Below are positions 52,725 to 62,063 of a DNA stretch of 64,000 bases, piece after piece (position 1 is the stretch's first letter; the number at the start of each line of letters is the position of its first letter). Below the pieces are notes generated by a model. That model was given only the letters and a program-made list of their open reading frames with translations. It was not told the origin of the DNA and did no database searches. The DNA is taken from NCBI GenBank assembly GCA_001296005.1, contig LJHR01000005.1, positions 62,001 to 126,000 of the forward strand, read 5' to 3'. This stretch comes from an alpha proteobacterium AAP38 (lineage in GTDB: Bacteria > Pseudomonadota > Alphaproteobacteria > Azospirillales > Azospirillaceae). The position numbers and the translations under genes are program-made.

Positions 52725-53024
52725 TTACCGCCGGCGGTGGACCCGCACGGGGATCGGCACCAGCCGGCCCCCGTGTCCGCCGCCGGGACCATCCCGATCA
52801 TCGCCGGTCCCTTGCAGCATCACGGCAAAGCCGATTTGCAGGGAACCGATGGTCAGTCCCGTCAGAAAACAGAAGACGCCCAGACCCAGCCAGCCCATCT
52901 GGGTGGCCATGGCAAGGCTGCGCAGATGCAGCGCATCGGTGGCGACAATGATGGCGGCAACCAGCAGCCCCAGGGCAAAGCCAATGGCGGCGTGGCGCAG
53001 CATGAAACGGACCAGGGGCGGCAT
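52725..53024 (-). CDS. small two-helix membrane protein, uncharacterised
   Basis: 99 residues from ATG 53024, chosen because GGAGGG lies 7 nt upstream. Two membrane helices (~10-30, AAIGFALGLLVAAIIVATDAL; ~42-65, WLGLGVFCFLTGLTIGSLQIGFAVML) are followed by a Gly-rich, Arg-rich cytoplasmic tail (GGGHGGRLVPIPVRVHRRR). I do not recognise a characterised family. It is convergent with the dehydrogenase gene, 3 nt away. Confidence 0.65.
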   Translation of the reverse strand: MPPLVRFMLRHAAIGFALGLLVAAIIVATDALHLRSLAMATQMGWLGLGVFCFLTGLTIGSLQIGFAVMLQGTGDDRDGPGGGHGGRLVPIPVRVHRRR

Positions 53025-53121
53025 GATCGGCCCTCCGTTTGGGGTTGGTAACACAAACATGTCACCAACACCGCAGAAGGCCAAGCGGCGCATGGCCGCA
53101 GACGGATAGGGCTGGTGAATA

Positions 53122-53149
53122 AAAAAGGGGGCCATGCGGCCCCCTTTTT
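53122..53149. terminator. terminator after pgk
   Basis: Perfect 12-bp stem AAAAAGGGGGCC/GGCCCCCTTTTT with an ATGC loop and U-tracts on both strands, 23 nt beyond the pgk stop. Confidence 0.9.
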
Positions 53150-53171
53150 GTTTGCCATTAAGGCGAAGCGA

Positions 53172-54368
53172 TCAGGCGTGCTTTTCCAGCGCCGCGACGC
53201 CCGGCAGTTCCTTGCCTTCCAGCCATTCCAGGAAGGCACCACCCGCCGTGGAGACATAGGAGAAGCCCGAAGCCACGCCGGCATGTTCCAATGCGGCGAC
53301 GGTATCGCCACCACCGGCCACCGACAGCAGCTTACCCTGTGCCGTCAGGTTGGCGGCAATGGCGGCAACCGCGTTGGTGGCGCTGTCGAACGGCACCAGC
53401 TCAAACGCGCCGAACGGGCCGTTCCAGACCAGGGTCTTGGCCCCTTCCAGCTTCTTGCCGACCAGTTCCACCGTTGCGGGGCCGGCATCCAGCATCATCT
53501 CGCCGTCGCGGATATCGGTGACGGCGGCGACGCGATGATCGGCATTGGCCTTGAACTCCCGCGACATCAGACCGTCGACCGGCAGCACGATTTCGCACCC
53601 GCCGCTTGCTGCCTTTTCCATGATGGCGCGGGCCTGATCGGCCATGTCGCGCTCACACAGGGAGGAGCCGACGGCCACGCCCTTGGCGAACAGGAAGGTG
53701 TTGGCCATACCGCCGCCCAGGATCAGGATGTCGACCTTCGACACCATGTTCAGCAGCAGGTCCAGCTTCGTGGAGATCTTGGCCCCACCGACCACGGCGG
53801 CCACGGGACGTTCCGGGGCGGCAAGCGCCTTGCCCAGCGCTTCCAGTTCCGCCTGCATCAGGCGACCGGCAGCCGACGGCAGCAGGTGGGCGATGCCTTC
53901 AGTGGAGGCGTGCGCGCGGTGGGCGGACGAGAAGGCGTCGTTCACATAGACATCGCCCAGTGCTGCCAGACCCTTGGCCAGATCGGCATCGTTCTTTTCC
54001 TCACCTGCATGAAAGCGGGTGTTTTCCAAGATCAGCACGCCGCCGGCGGGCAGGGCGGCGATGGCGGATGCGGCCTTCTCACCCACGCAATCCTCGGCAA
54101 AGGCGACCGGGGCACCCAGCGCCTTTTCCACGGCGGGCACCACCTGACGCAGGCTGTTCTTCGTGTCTGGGCCGTTCTTGGGACGACCGAAATGCGACAT
54201 GACGACGACCTTGGCGCCCTTGGCCGCGATCTCTTTCAATGTTGGGACCAGACGGTCGATGCGGGTCGTGTCGGTCACCTGCCCATCGGCGACAGGCACG
54301 TTCAGGTCGGCGCGGACAAGCACCGTCTTACCGGTGACATCGATAGTATCGAGGGTCTGGAAGCGCAT
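53172..54368 (-). CDS. pgk: phosphoglycerate kinase
   Basis: 398 residues from ATG 54368; an upstream in-frame extension is not homologous. Motifs are [75 protein letters not shown] and the C-terminal [15 protein letters not shown] nucleotide loop. It makes ATP from 1,3-bisphosphoglycerate in glycolysis. It stands alone here rather than in a gap-pgk operon. Confidence 0.96.
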   Translation of the reverse strand: MRFQTLDTIDVTGKTVLVRADLNVPVADGQVTDTTRIDRLVPTLKEIAAKGAKVVVMSHFGRPKNGPDTKNSLRQVVPAVEKALGAPVAFAEDCVGEKAASAIAALPAGGVLILENTRFHAGEEKNDADLAKGLAALGDVYVNDAFSSAHRAHASTEGIAHLLPSAAGRLMQAELEALGKALAAPERPVAAVVGGAKISTKLDLLLNMVSKVDILILGGGMANTFLFAKGVAVGSSLCERDMADQARAIMEKAASGGCEIVLPVDGLMSREFKANADHRVAAVTDIRDGEMMLDAGPATVELVGKKLEGAKTLVWNGPFGAFELVPFDSATNAVAAIAANLTAQGKLLSVAGGGDTVAALEHAGVASGFSYVSTAGGAFLEWLEGKELPGVAALEKHA

Positions 54369-54590
54369 GGAAGAAGTCCCCGTCAGGATGCGTTGGGTAT
54401 GAAATACCGGGGTCGAAGGAAACACCATTGCGCGCAGCCTTTCAACACACAGGCAAGGCGGGGACATGTGCAAAAAAATCGGCTGCTGCGATAGACAGGG
54501 CTTCATGGAATTGTCATCGTCGTCCTGAAGCGACCGGAATTCGGGGCGAATCAGCCCGCCGGCCGTGTTTTGTTATGTGTGCGGTGCGTT

Positions 54591-56162
54591 ATGTCTGGGT
54601 TGGAGATTGAACTGAAACTGGCGGTGGCGCCGTCCGATATGGACCGGCTGCGGGGGCTTGCCTGCCTCTCCGACACCATCGCCAAGCCGAAGGTCAAGTC
54701 GCTCGACAGCATCTATTTTGATACTGAGGACCGGCGGTTTCTGGCCAATGGCCTGTCGTTGCGCGTGCGCCGCGTGGGCCGCACGCTGATCCAGACCCTG
54801 AAATCCGCACCACAGCCGGGGGCCGGCGCCCTGGTGCGCGGCGAGTGGGAGGTAGAGGTGGCGCATCCGCGCCCCGACCTGTCGCTTCTGCCTGATGCCA
54901 GCGTGCTGGACGGTCTGGATGGGGTTGGCAATGACGATCTGGTGCCGGTGTTCGAGACCCGCATCCGCCGGCAGATCCGGCACCTGTCGCCCCGCCCCGG
55001 CATTACCATAGAGGTAGCGTTGGACCAGGGGGAGATTGTGGCCCCGGGCGGCCTCACCCTGCCGGTGCATGAACTGGAACTGGAACTGTCGGAAGGCACC
55101 GACACCGCCGCCCTGTACGATCTCGCCCGCGCCATCCACGCCGACGTGCCCGTGCGGCTGGAGATGCAGACCAAGTCGGCGCGCGGCTATGCCCTGTCGT
55201 CGGGTGCTACGCCGGTCAGCGTGAAGGCCGCCAAGCTGACCCTGGACCCGGAAGCGACGGTGGAGGAGACGCTGTCCACCATCGTGCGCCACTGCTTGGG
55301 TCATCTGATGGCGAATGAGCCGGTGACGCGGCTGGGCCAGGACCCGGAGGGGGTGCATCAGATGCGCGTGGCCCTGCGCCGCTTGCGCTCCGCCCTGCAA
55401 ATCTTCCGGCCCTTCATACCGGCGGATCAACTGGATGATCTGGGGCCGCGTGTAAAGGCCCTGGCCGATGCCTTGGGATCGGCGCGGGAATGGGATGTGT
55501 TCCTGGGTGACCTGCTGCATCCTGTTGCTACGGCCCTGCCGGGCCATGCGGGTCTGGCGGAACTGGAGATGGCGGCGCGGGCAGCACGCGAACGCGGTTA
55601 TGCGCTGGTCCGCACGACCCTGGCCGATACGGCCCATACGGCACTGCTGCTGGATCTGGCGGCCTGGGTCGATGGCCGGCAATGGCGTAACCAGCCGGTC
55701 AGCGAGCAGTCCACCCTGCTTCTGTCACCCGTGACTGAAATGGCCGGCGCTCTGCTGGGCAAGCGGCATAAGCAGGCGCGCAGGCGGGGACGTGGTTTCG
55801 CCAAGTTGGCCGCCGCCCCCCGGCATGAGCTGCGCATTTCCTTGAAAAAGCTGCGCTATGCGGCGGATTTCTTCCGTTCGCTTTATGAAGGAAAGGCCCT
55901 ACGACGGTTCCTGGACGAACTATCGACTCTGCAGGAGCATCTGGGCCATTTGCAGGATGTCGCCACCGTGGACAAGCTGGTGGCGGAGCTGGAGCGGACG
56001 GGCGAGGAGACGCTGCCGCCAGCCTGGCGTTTGGGTGCCGGTCTGGTCACAGGCTGGCACGCGCGCGGCCTGCATGATCTGGAAGAACATATCGTCGCCG
56101 ACTGGCACCGGTTCATCGATGCCAAGCCGTTCTGGCAGACAGACCTTCCGGATGAGGGCTGA
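54591..56162 (+). CDS. CYTH-CHAD domain protein (inorganic triphosphatase-like)
   Basis: 523 residues from ATG 54591. The CYTH domain (~1-205) opens with LEIELKL (ExExK) and has YFDTEDRRFLANGLSLRVRR and VELELSEGT-like acidic strands (HELELELSEG), forming the triphosphate tunnel. The CHAD domain (~225-515) has VHQMRVALRRLRSALQIFRPF and HELRISLKKLRYAADFFRSL, its conserved His/Arg/Lys residues bind polyphosphate. It resembles YgiF-type triphosphatases; polyphosphate association is suggested by CHAD. Confidence 0.87.
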   Translation: MSGLEIELKLAVAPSDMDRLRGLACLSDTIAKPKVKSLDSIYFDTEDRRFLANGLSLRVRRVGRTLIQTLKSAPQPGAGALVRGEWEVEVAHPRPDLSLLPDASVLDGLDGVGNDDLVPVFETRIRRQIRHLSPRPGITIEVALDQGEIVAPGGLTLPVHELELELSEGTDTAALYDLARAIHADVPVRLEMQTKSARGYALSSGATPVSVKAAKLTLDPEATVEETLSTIVRHCLGHLMANEPVTRLGQDPEGVHQMRVALRRLRSALQIFRPFIPADQLDDLGPRVKALADALGSAREWDVFLGDLLHPVATALPGHAGLAELEMAARAARERGYALVRTTLADTAHTALLLDLAAWVDGRQWRNQPVSEQSTLLLSPVTEMAGALLGKRHKQARRRGRGFAKLAAAPRHELRISLKKLRYAADFFRSLYEGKALRRFLDELSTLQEHLGHLQDVATVDKLVAELERTGEETLPPAWRLGAGLVTGWHARGLHDLEEHIVADWHRFIDAKPFWQTDLPDEG

Positions 56163-56181
56163 GCGCGTGCCAGCGGAACAC

Positions 56182-56661
56182 TCACTTGCGCTTGTTCGTG
56201 AACATCTTGTTCACCAGCTTCCATTGCCCGTTGATCTTGTACATCATCAGATAGTCGGTATAGGTGTTGACCTTGCTGTCCAAGGTCAGTTTCACCCAGG
56301 CCAGCTTGTCATCCACGATATCGAGGGCGAGGATTTCGCCTTTCGTGTCCATGGTCATGGGCTTGGCCAGCCGGCCACGGAAGGCGGACAGCGGCTCGAT
56401 GTTCAGGACATCCTGCCCATCCTGCTGCCGGATGCCCTTCAGGTCGCCCGTATCCAGGAAGCCGCGCTGCAGCCGCTCCTGGTCGCCGTTCTGCCGACCC
56501 CAGAAATAATCCTCCACGACCCCGATGATGGCCTTTTCCGTCTCGCTGCCCGTCTTGACGGGGCGGCTGTCGACCAGGGCGGATTGCGCGGCGGCCATCG
56601 GTGCTGCGAAGAGCAGTGGAGCGATGAGTGTAGAAACAATTGCAATATTCTTGATATTCAT
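56182..56661 (-). CDS. secreted NTF2-like (Lumazine_bd_2-type) protein
   Basis: 159 residues with signal peptide MNIKNIAIVSTLIAPLLFAAPMAAAQ. The mature part begins ETEKAIIGVVEDYFWGRQNGDQERLQRGF and ends DYLMMYKINGQWKLVNKMFTNKRK, a pattern of NTF2-fold Lumazine_bd_2 proteins. No enzymatic residues can be assigned. Convergent with the CYTH-CHAD gene. The upstream 130 nt are AT-rich and probably contain the promoters for this gene and parA-like. Confidence 0.72.
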   Translation of the reverse strand: MNIKNIAIVSTLIAPLLFAAPMAAAQSALVDSRPVKTGSETEKAIIGVVEDYFWGRQNGDQERLQRGFLDTGDLKGIRQQDGQDVLNIEPLSAFRGRLAKPMTMDTKGEILALDIVDDKLAWVKLTLDSKVNTYTDYLMMYKINGQWKLVNKMFTNKRK

Positions 56662-56792
56662 GTTGCCAACTCCAAGTGTTTTGTTGCTGGTTTTTTGTTA
56701 TCGGCAATGAAATTACTCAAGTTATTTGTTTGTAACTTTATACGACCTTTTTCCGGATTTGACATGAATCCGTTACACAGCGGGGTTGGGTG

Positions 56793-57410
56793 ATGCGCAC
56801 AATATTGGTCAGCAACATCAAAGGCGGTGTCGGCAAGACGACCATTGCGACGCATCTGGCCGCCTTTTTCGCGGGCCATGGTCACAAGACGGCCCTGGCC
56901 GATCTTGACCGGCAGAAATCATCCTTGGGCTGGCTGAAAGTCCGACCTGAAACGGCGGCTCCCATCCAGGGGCTGGATTGGGTGAAGGAGATCGGCAAGC
57001 CGCCGTCGGGCACGGGCCGGCTGGTCATCGACGCGCCGGCGGCCATGCGGCCCAAGGATGTGGAAGACCTGATCCGCCTGTCCGACATCGTGGTGCTGCC
57101 CGTCTTGCCCGGCGCCTTTGACGAGGCGGCGACGGCCCGTTTCCTGGAAAAGCTGGAAGAGGTGAAGGCCATCGCCAAGGCCAAGGTGCCCGTCGCCATC
57201 GTCGGCAACCGGCTGCGGGCACGCACCAAGGCGGCGGATCGGTTGGATACGTTCCTGGCCGGGGCGGGGCATCAGGTGGTGGCCCGGCTGCGCGATAGCC
57301 AGATGTATACCGACCTTGCCGCCGACGGCCTGACCCTGTTCGACCAGAAGGCCAAGCGCGCGGCGGATTTGCGCGCGGACTGGGAACCCCTGCTGGTGTT
57401 TGTGGGGTAG
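56793..57410 (+). CDS. ParA/MinD-family ATPase, orphan
   Basis: 205 residues from ATG 56793. Deviant Walker A KGGVGKTT at ~residues 11-18 and LADLDRQKSSLGWL and LVIDAPAAM (Walker B region) are clear. It is short and has no adjacent parB, so it is not the chromosome-partition ParA; proteins of this size position chemoreceptor arrays, plasmids or other cargo. No chemotaxis genes are visible in the window. Confidence 0.82.
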   Translation: MRTILVSNIKGGVGKTTIATHLAAFFAGHGHKTALADLDRQKSSLGWLKVRPETAAPIQGLDWVKEIGKPPSGTGRLVIDAPAAMRPKDVEDLIRLSDIVVLPVLPGAFDEAATARFLEKLEEVKAIAKAKVPVAIVGNRLRARTKAADRLDTFLAGAGHQVVARLRDSQMYTDLAADGLTLFDQKAKRAADLRADWEPLLVFVG

Positions 57411-57744
57411 GCGGGAGTTTTTAATATCACATGAAGCTCACAAGCCCCCGGCGAAGGTCTGCCTTCACGTTCACCGGGAGCCACAATCAACAGGCCGTTA
57501 TCGTGTGGGCCGGGCGGGATTGCTGACTTCCGGCCCTCACTTTGCTAAGATGGCGCCATCACCGCCACACCCGCGTCCAGAGCCAAACCGATGCATCGGT
57601 TCCTGGAGCGGCGTAGCCCAGGGGGCATGGAACACCCCCCTTTTTTGTGTTTCATCTGGTTGCATGAACGCGATAGCGGTCGGAGAGCACCCGTCACCCT
57701 CTCCGAATTAGACGGGTGCGGCAACCGCCTTTCACGCCGATAGG
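57411..57744. other. gene-free convergent gap with several hairpins
   Basis: Between parA-like and peroxidase genes I see no credible gene. It holds a nested hairpin CCCGG-N-GAAGG/CCTTC-N-CCGGG (57447-57478), palindrome ACCGATGCATCGGT (57587-57600), and two interleaved helices at 57681-57719 (CGGAGA/TCTCCG and GCACCCGTC/GACGGGTGC). Confidence 0.5.
57621..57646 (+). terminator. GGGGG/CCCCC hairpin with T6 tract
   Basis: GGGGG at 57621-57625 pairs with CCCCC at 57635-57639 followed by TTTTTT at 57641-57646; an intrinsic terminator on the + strand, more than 200 nt past parA-like, so possibly ending a separate small RNA. Confidence 0.55.
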
Positions 57745-59067
57745 TTACTCCACCACCTCAACGCTCATTTTCATCTTGGGATGGATGTTGCAGACGGCCC
57801 GGAAACGGCCCTGATGGTCGAACAGGACCTCCACCGACTGGCCAGGGTCCTGCACGCCGCTGTCATAATCCATGTCGGCGGCGAAGACGCGGATATTGTG
57901 GACGCGCGTATCCTCGTTATGGATGACCAGGGTGCCGCCTTTGCGCAGGCGAACGGCAGCGGCGCTGAACGCCGTGTCGCGCTGCGTTACCTCCAGCCGG
58001 GCGGGTGCGGGGCCGGCGGTGACGGGGCCGGGATCAAGGGCCGCCACGGCGTTCACCTGCACCGGCAGGGCGGCGGGATCGGCGTTCAGCGTGCCCAGGA
58101 AGGCAAGGATGTCGGCCTGCTCTGCATCGGTCAGGTCCAGATGCGGCGGCAGATCGCGTGACAGGGTGGGGCGATGCACCACGCCGTTCACGTAATGGCG
58201 CAACACATCCTTCAGATCGGCGATGGAGCCGTCATGCATGTAGGGCGCGGTGCGGCCAATCTCCCGCAGGGTCGGGGTTTTCCAGCTATTGGCCAGTTCG
58301 GCATGCCCGACCACTCCGCCCCGGCCCGGACCCATGACGGGCAGGCCGATATCATGGAAGGCACCGTCGGTAAAGGCCCAGCCCTTGTGACAGTTGCTGC
58401 ACGCCGCCTTGCCGTCGAACAGCGCGAAACCGCGCTTTGCGGCGTTGGGAATGGCCGCTTCATCCCCCGCGACCCACCGGTCAAAGGGCGTGATGGGCGA
58501 CACCAGGGTGCGTTCGAAGATCGCCAGCGATTTGGCGATATTGTCCAGGCTGATCACCGGGTCCTGCGGGAAGGCGCGGGCAAAGGCGGCTTCCAAATCC
58601 CGGTCGCCTTTCAGTTCCGCCGACAGGGCGGCAAGGTCCTGGTTCATCTCGATGGGGTTGGCAATGGGGCCTAGCGCCTGCTTTTCCAGGCTGCCCGCCC
58701 GCCCATCCCAGAATAGCTGTTCCGCCCAGGCCAGATTCCACAGGGTGGGCGTATGCATGGGGCCGGCCTGCCCGCCTTCACCCACCGCGCGTGGGCGGGC
58801 GTCGGAGAAGCCCTTGGCCGGGTCATGGCAACTGGCGCAGGACATCGAATTGCCGCCGGACAGGCGCGTGTCGTTGAACAGGCGCCGGCCCAGTTCCAGC
58901 TTGGCATCGGAGAACGGGTTATCCGCAGGGTAGGGCGCGCTGTCGGGCCGGGTCCAGGCGGCCAGATTGCCGGGCCGGTCGGCCTGTGCCTGCGGCCCGG
59001 CCAGCCCCAGGGTGAAGGCCAGCATGACGGCTGCCAATGCCGAAAGAGAACGCCGCGCCTTACCCAT
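57745..59067 (-). CDS. diheme cytochrome c peroxidase fused to a cupredoxin domain
   Basis: 440 residues with signal peptide ending AQAD. Residues ~50-335 are the CcpA/MauG diheme peroxidase domain with CASCH (77-81) and CSNCH (223-227), GPMHTPTLWNLAW and TPTLREIGRTAPYMHDGS. Residues ~350-440 form an added cupredoxin: ligands His390 (TRVHNI), Cys426, His429 and Met432 in the C-x2-H-x2-M spacing of amicyanin. The protein could pass electrons from its own copper site to the haems. It follows a His-rich secreted protein by 19 nt in one operon. Confidence 0.87.
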   Translation of the reverse strand: MGKARRSLSALAAVMLAFTLGLAGPQAQADRPGNLAAWTRPDSAPYPADNPFSDAKLELGRRLFNDTRLSGGNSMSCASCHDPAKGFSDARPRAVGEGGQAGPMHTPTLWNLAWAEQLFWDGRAGSLEKQALGPIANPIEMNQDLAALSAELKGDRDLEAAFARAFPQDPVISLDNIAKSLAIFERTLVSPITPFDRWVAGDEAAIPNAAKRGFALFDGKAACSNCHKGWAFTDGAFHDIGLPVMGPGRGGVVGHAELANSWKTPTLREIGRTAPYMHDGSIADLKDVLRHYVNGVVHRPTLSRDLPPHLDLTDAEQADILAFLGTLNADPAALPVQVNAVAALDPGPVTAGPAPARLEVTQRDTAFSAAAVRLRKGGTLVIHNEDTRVHNIRVFAADMDYDSGVQDPGQSVEVLFDHQGRFRAVCNIHPKMKMSVEVVE

Positions 59068-59086
59068 GATGACACTCTGTTGTGAT

Positions 59087-59878
59087 TTACCGCAGCCGGC
59101 TCAACGCCAGTTCGACATTGGAGACAAGGGCCGACACCTCACCCGGCGGGGTGGCCTTGCCCTTGGGCGGCTGCAGGGTTGCCCAGACGGGAGCCAGCTT
59201 ATCCATGGCCTTCACGGCATTGCCGGACGGGTCGCTGGCCGCCGTTGAGGCGGACAGACGGGCCAGATAGACCTTGGCGATGGCATAGAAGCCGCGCCCA
59301 TCCTGATATTCGATAGGGCTGGTGATCACCCCATCCTCCACCGCCGCCGCATATTCCGACGCCGCCGTGCGCAGCAAGGTGGCGATGACAGGGGTCAGGA
59401 AGGCAGGCTTGGCGCGGTCGCCCGCCGGGATCGTGGCCTCAGCCTTGGTGATGGCCTGTTCGACCTTGTCCAGCGCCTTGGCCACATCGGCCGCCGGGGC
59501 CTTGGCACGGGCCAGGGCGACCAGGCCATCCAGATCCGCCTCGAACCCGACCTTGCGGGCGTCCAGCACGGGGCGGGCGCCGTCATAGATCTCTTCCGCC
59601 GGGTGCAGGAAATGCGGAATGGCATCACTGCCGCGCCCAGCCTGATAAAGCTCCCGGCCCACCGACAGGTGACCGCGGATCAGGCCCAGGGAGCCTTGCA
59701 GTTGCTGATCTTCGGACAGGTTGTCGAAGGCGCCCAGCTCTCCGCCCTCGCCACCCTCGGCGGCGGCGGGCACGGCGGCGCCATGGCCGGCGTGATGGCC
59801 CTGGGCCATTGCCATACCGGTCTGGCCCATCGCCACGCACAGGCCCACACCCACCCAAAGCTTCGCATTGATCCGCAT
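59087..59878 (-). CDS. secreted protein of unknown function, partner of the peroxidase-cupredoxin
   Basis: 263 residues from ATG 59878, which has GGAGG 5 nt upstream (ATG 59890 lies within that site's leader). Signal peptide ends AMAQ, followed by a metal-binding-looking GHHAGHG stretch and a Gly/Glu-rich linker; the rest is helical with FLHPAEEIYD and EYQDGRGFYAIAKVYL. I do not recognise the family, though the helical His/Glu pattern recalls periplasmic iron-handling proteins. First gene of the two-gene operon. Confidence 0.7.
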   Translation of the reverse strand: MRINAKLWVGVGLCVAMGQTGMAMAQGHHAGHGAAVPAAAEGGEGGELGAFDNLSEDQQLQGSLGLIRGHLSVGRELYQAGRGSDAIPHFLHPAEEIYDGARPVLDARKVGFEADLDGLVALARAKAPAADVAKALDKVEQAITKAEATIPAGDRAKPAFLTPVIATLLRTAASEYAAAVEDGVITSPIEYQDGRGFYAIAKVYLARLSASTAASDPSGNAVKAMDKLAPVWATLQPPKGKATPPGEVSALVSNVELALSRLR

Positions 59879-60027
59879 TCGATCCTCCATTGACTCTGGC
59901 TATATTGCAAATTACTCGCAAACGCGGAAGCTAAATTGACGCAGCAAGTGACAGGGCGCACTGTTCAGACCCGGCCCAGCGGCATATCTGTCTGTCAGTA
60001 CCTGTGTCCGACAGAGGAATGCCCCCA

Positions 60028-60957
60028 ATGCTGCTGCGCCATGCCCCCGATCTGAGCGAGCGCGAGGTAACGCCGCGCGATCTGTACCTGAACCGCCGCC
60101 ACCTTCTGGCCGGGTTCGGGGGGATGATGCTGGCAGGCGCGGGCGCTGCACAGGCGGCGGTGAAAAGCCCGTTCAGCACGGATGAAACGCCGACCAGCCT
60201 GAAAGACATCACCAGCTACAATAACTTCTACGAATTCGGCACCGACAAGTCCGACCCGGCCCGCAATGCTGGCCGTCTGACGGTGAAGCCGTGGAAGGTG
60301 AAGATCGACGGCATGGTGGGCAAGCCGGGCGAGTATGACCTGGATGATTTGTTGAAGGGCATGACGATTGAGGAGCGCATCTACCGTATGCGCTGCGTCG
60401 AAGGCTGGTCCATGGTCATCCCCTGGAACGGCTTTCCGCTGGCCAGCCTTTTGAAGCGGGTGGAGCCGCAGTCGGGCGCCAAGTTCGTGGCCTTCGAAAC
60501 CCTGGTCCGCCCGTCGGAAATGTCGGGCCAGGGCGGCTTCTTCAAGATCCTCGACTGGCCTTATGTGGAGGGGTTGCGCCTGGATGAGGCGATGAACCCC
60601 CTGACCCTGCTGGCCACCGGCCTCTACGGGGAGAGCCTGCCCAACCAGAACGGCGCGCCGCTGCGCCTTGTCGTGCCGTGGAAATACGGTTTCAAGGGCA
60701 TTAAATCCATCGTGCGCATCAGCCTGACCGACAAGCAGCCGGCCACCAGCTGGAACATTCAGGCGCCGCAGGAATATGGCTTCTATTCCAACGTGAACCC
60801 CGAGGTGGACCATCCGCGCTGGAGCCAGGCGACGGAGCGGCGGATCGGGGATGGCGGCGGCCTGTTCGCCAAGCGCCGACCGACCCTACCGTTCAATGGC
60901 TATGCCGATCAGGTGGCGAGCCTTTATGCCGGCATGGACCTGCGGAAATTCTATTGA
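60028..60957 (+). CDS. msrP: protein-methionine-sulfoxide reductase catalytic subunit
   Basis: 309 residues from ATG 60028, which has AGAGGA 9 nt upstream and gives the family N-terminus ([32 protein letters not shown]), a Tat signal. The sulfite-oxidase-fold molybdopterin domain has [20 protein letters not shown] with the Mo-ligating Cys, and [18 protein letters not shown]. It repairs oxidised methionines in periplasmic proteins using electrons from MsrQ. Stop overlaps the msrQ start (TGATG). Confidence 0.94.
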   Translation: MLLRHAPDLSEREVTPRDLYLNRRHLLAGFGGMMLAGAGAAQAAVKSPFSTDETPTSLKDITSYNNFYEFGTDKSDPARNAGRLTVKPWKVKIDGMVGKPGEYDLDDLLKGMTIEERIYRMRCVEGWSMVIPWNGFPLASLLKRVEPQSGAKFVAFETLVRPSEMSGQGGFFKILDWPYVEGLRLDEAMNPLTLLATGLYGESLPNQNGAPLRLVVPWKYGFKGIKSIVRISLTDKQPATSWNIQAPQEYGFYSNVNPEVDHPRWSQATERRIGDGGGLFAKRRPTLPFNGYADQVASLYAGMDLRKFY

Positions 60958-61547
60958 TGGCCATCGCCAATCTGCGCATCCAGCCGCGGTTTCCGACCTG
61001 GCCAGTCTATCTGGCCGGGCTGCTGCCGGCGCTGTTTTATACCTACCAGATTTTCTATGGCGATCTGGGGGCCGATCCGGCCAAGACCCTGGAACATGCC
61101 ATGGGCGAATGGGCCCTGCGGTTCCTGATCCTGGGGCTGGCCATCACGCCGCTGCGGCGGGAGTTGGGTATCGGGCTGCTGAAATACCGGCGTGCGATAG
61201 GGCTGGTTGCGTTTCTCTATGTCGTCCTGCACCTGACCGTCTATCTGCTGCTGGATCAGGGGTTAGACTGGCCCGCCATCTGGGCCGACATCGTCAAGCG
61301 GCCCTATATCACCATCGGTATGGCGGGCTTTGTCCTGCTGCTGCCGCTGGCCGTAACCAGCTTCAATGCCGCCATCCGCTGGGTCGGTGGCCGCAACTGG
61401 AACCGGCTGCACAAGCTGGTCTATCCGGCGGTGCTGGCCGGGGCCGTGCATTATGTGATGCTGGTGAAAAGCTGGCCGGTGGAGCCGCTGGTCTATCTGG
61501 CGATCGTTGTTGCCCTGCTGGGCTGGCGTGTCTGGCGGCGGGCGTGA
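60957..61547 (+). CDS. msrQ: protein-methionine-sulfoxide reductase heme-binding subunit
   Basis: 196 residues, six membrane helices of the ferric-reductase-like domain. Conserved features are LGLAITPLRRELGIGLLKYRRAIGLVAFLYVVLHLTVYLLLDQG and WNRLHKLVYPAVLAGAVHYVML, whose His residues bind haem b. It passes quinol or flavin electrons to MsrP. Start ATG overlaps the msrP stop. Confidence 0.94.
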   Translation: MAIANLRIQPRFPTWPVYLAGLLPALFYTYQIFYGDLGADPAKTLEHAMGEWALRFLILGLAITPLRRELGIGLLKYRRAIGLVAFLYVVLHLTVYLLLDQGLDWPAIWADIVKRPYITIGMAGFVLLLPLAVTSFNAAIRWVGGRNWNRLHKLVYPAVLAGAVHYVMLVKSWPVEPLVYLAIVVALLGWRVWRRA

Positions 61548-61550
61548 CCC

Positions 61551-62015
61551 TTAGCCTTCATCCCCGCCGTCCCCGCCCGCCATCTTGAACCCGTCCAGCA
61601 GGGCCAGAAGGGCGGTGCGTCCGGCAACGCCCAGCGCCGTTGTCAGTTCCTGTTCATAGGCATCGTGCCGCGCCTGGATTTCCCGCATCCGTTCCTGGCC
61701 ATGGTCGGTCAGGTGCAGACAGTAGGAACGCCGATCAGCGGGGGAGGGGGAGCGGACCAGCAGTCCACGGCCCTCCAGCCCATCCAGCAGCGGCACCAGA
61801 TTGGCACGTTTCAGGCCCAGCGCGTCACTGATCTGCGACTGGCTGAGGCCCGGATTGTCACGGATCACCGTCAGGATGGCGAACTGCGTCGGGCGGATAT
61901 CGAATTCCGACATGAACTGCGTGAACAGGGTGAATGCCGCAATCTGGGCCCGCCGCAACCTGTAACCAACAGATCCCTGCAGGGCCGAAAGATCGATACC
62001 GCCGCGTTCATCCAT
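61551..62015 (-). CDS. MarR family regulator, probable hydroxycinnamate repressor
   Basis: 154 residues from ATG 62015 (GGAG about 11 nt upstream). The winged helix is seen in FAILTVIRDNPGLSQSQISDALGLKRANLVPLLDGLEGRGLLVRSPSPADRRSYCLHLTDHG. MarR proteins next to fcs-ech genes (FerR, CouR, HcaR) are derepressed by hydroxycinnamoyl-CoA; this one lies 48 nt downstream of the synthetase gene on the same strand, so that role is likely. Confidence 0.87.
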   Translation of the reverse strand: MDERGGIDLSALQGSVGYRLRRAQIAAFTLFTQFMSEFDIRPTQFAILTVIRDNPGLSQSQISDALGLKRANLVPLLDGLEGRGLLVRSPSPADRRSYCLHLTDHGQERMREIQARHDAYEQELTTALGVAGRTALLALLDGFKMAGGDGGDEG

Positions 62016-62063
62016 ACCGCTCACTCCACCTTTGCGCATTTGCCGGTGCAAACTATCGCCAAG

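Noticed and set aside
57400-57711. 103-codon + strand frame after the parA-like gene
   Set aside because: Crosses several hairpins and a terminator, lacks a ribosome site and any homology.
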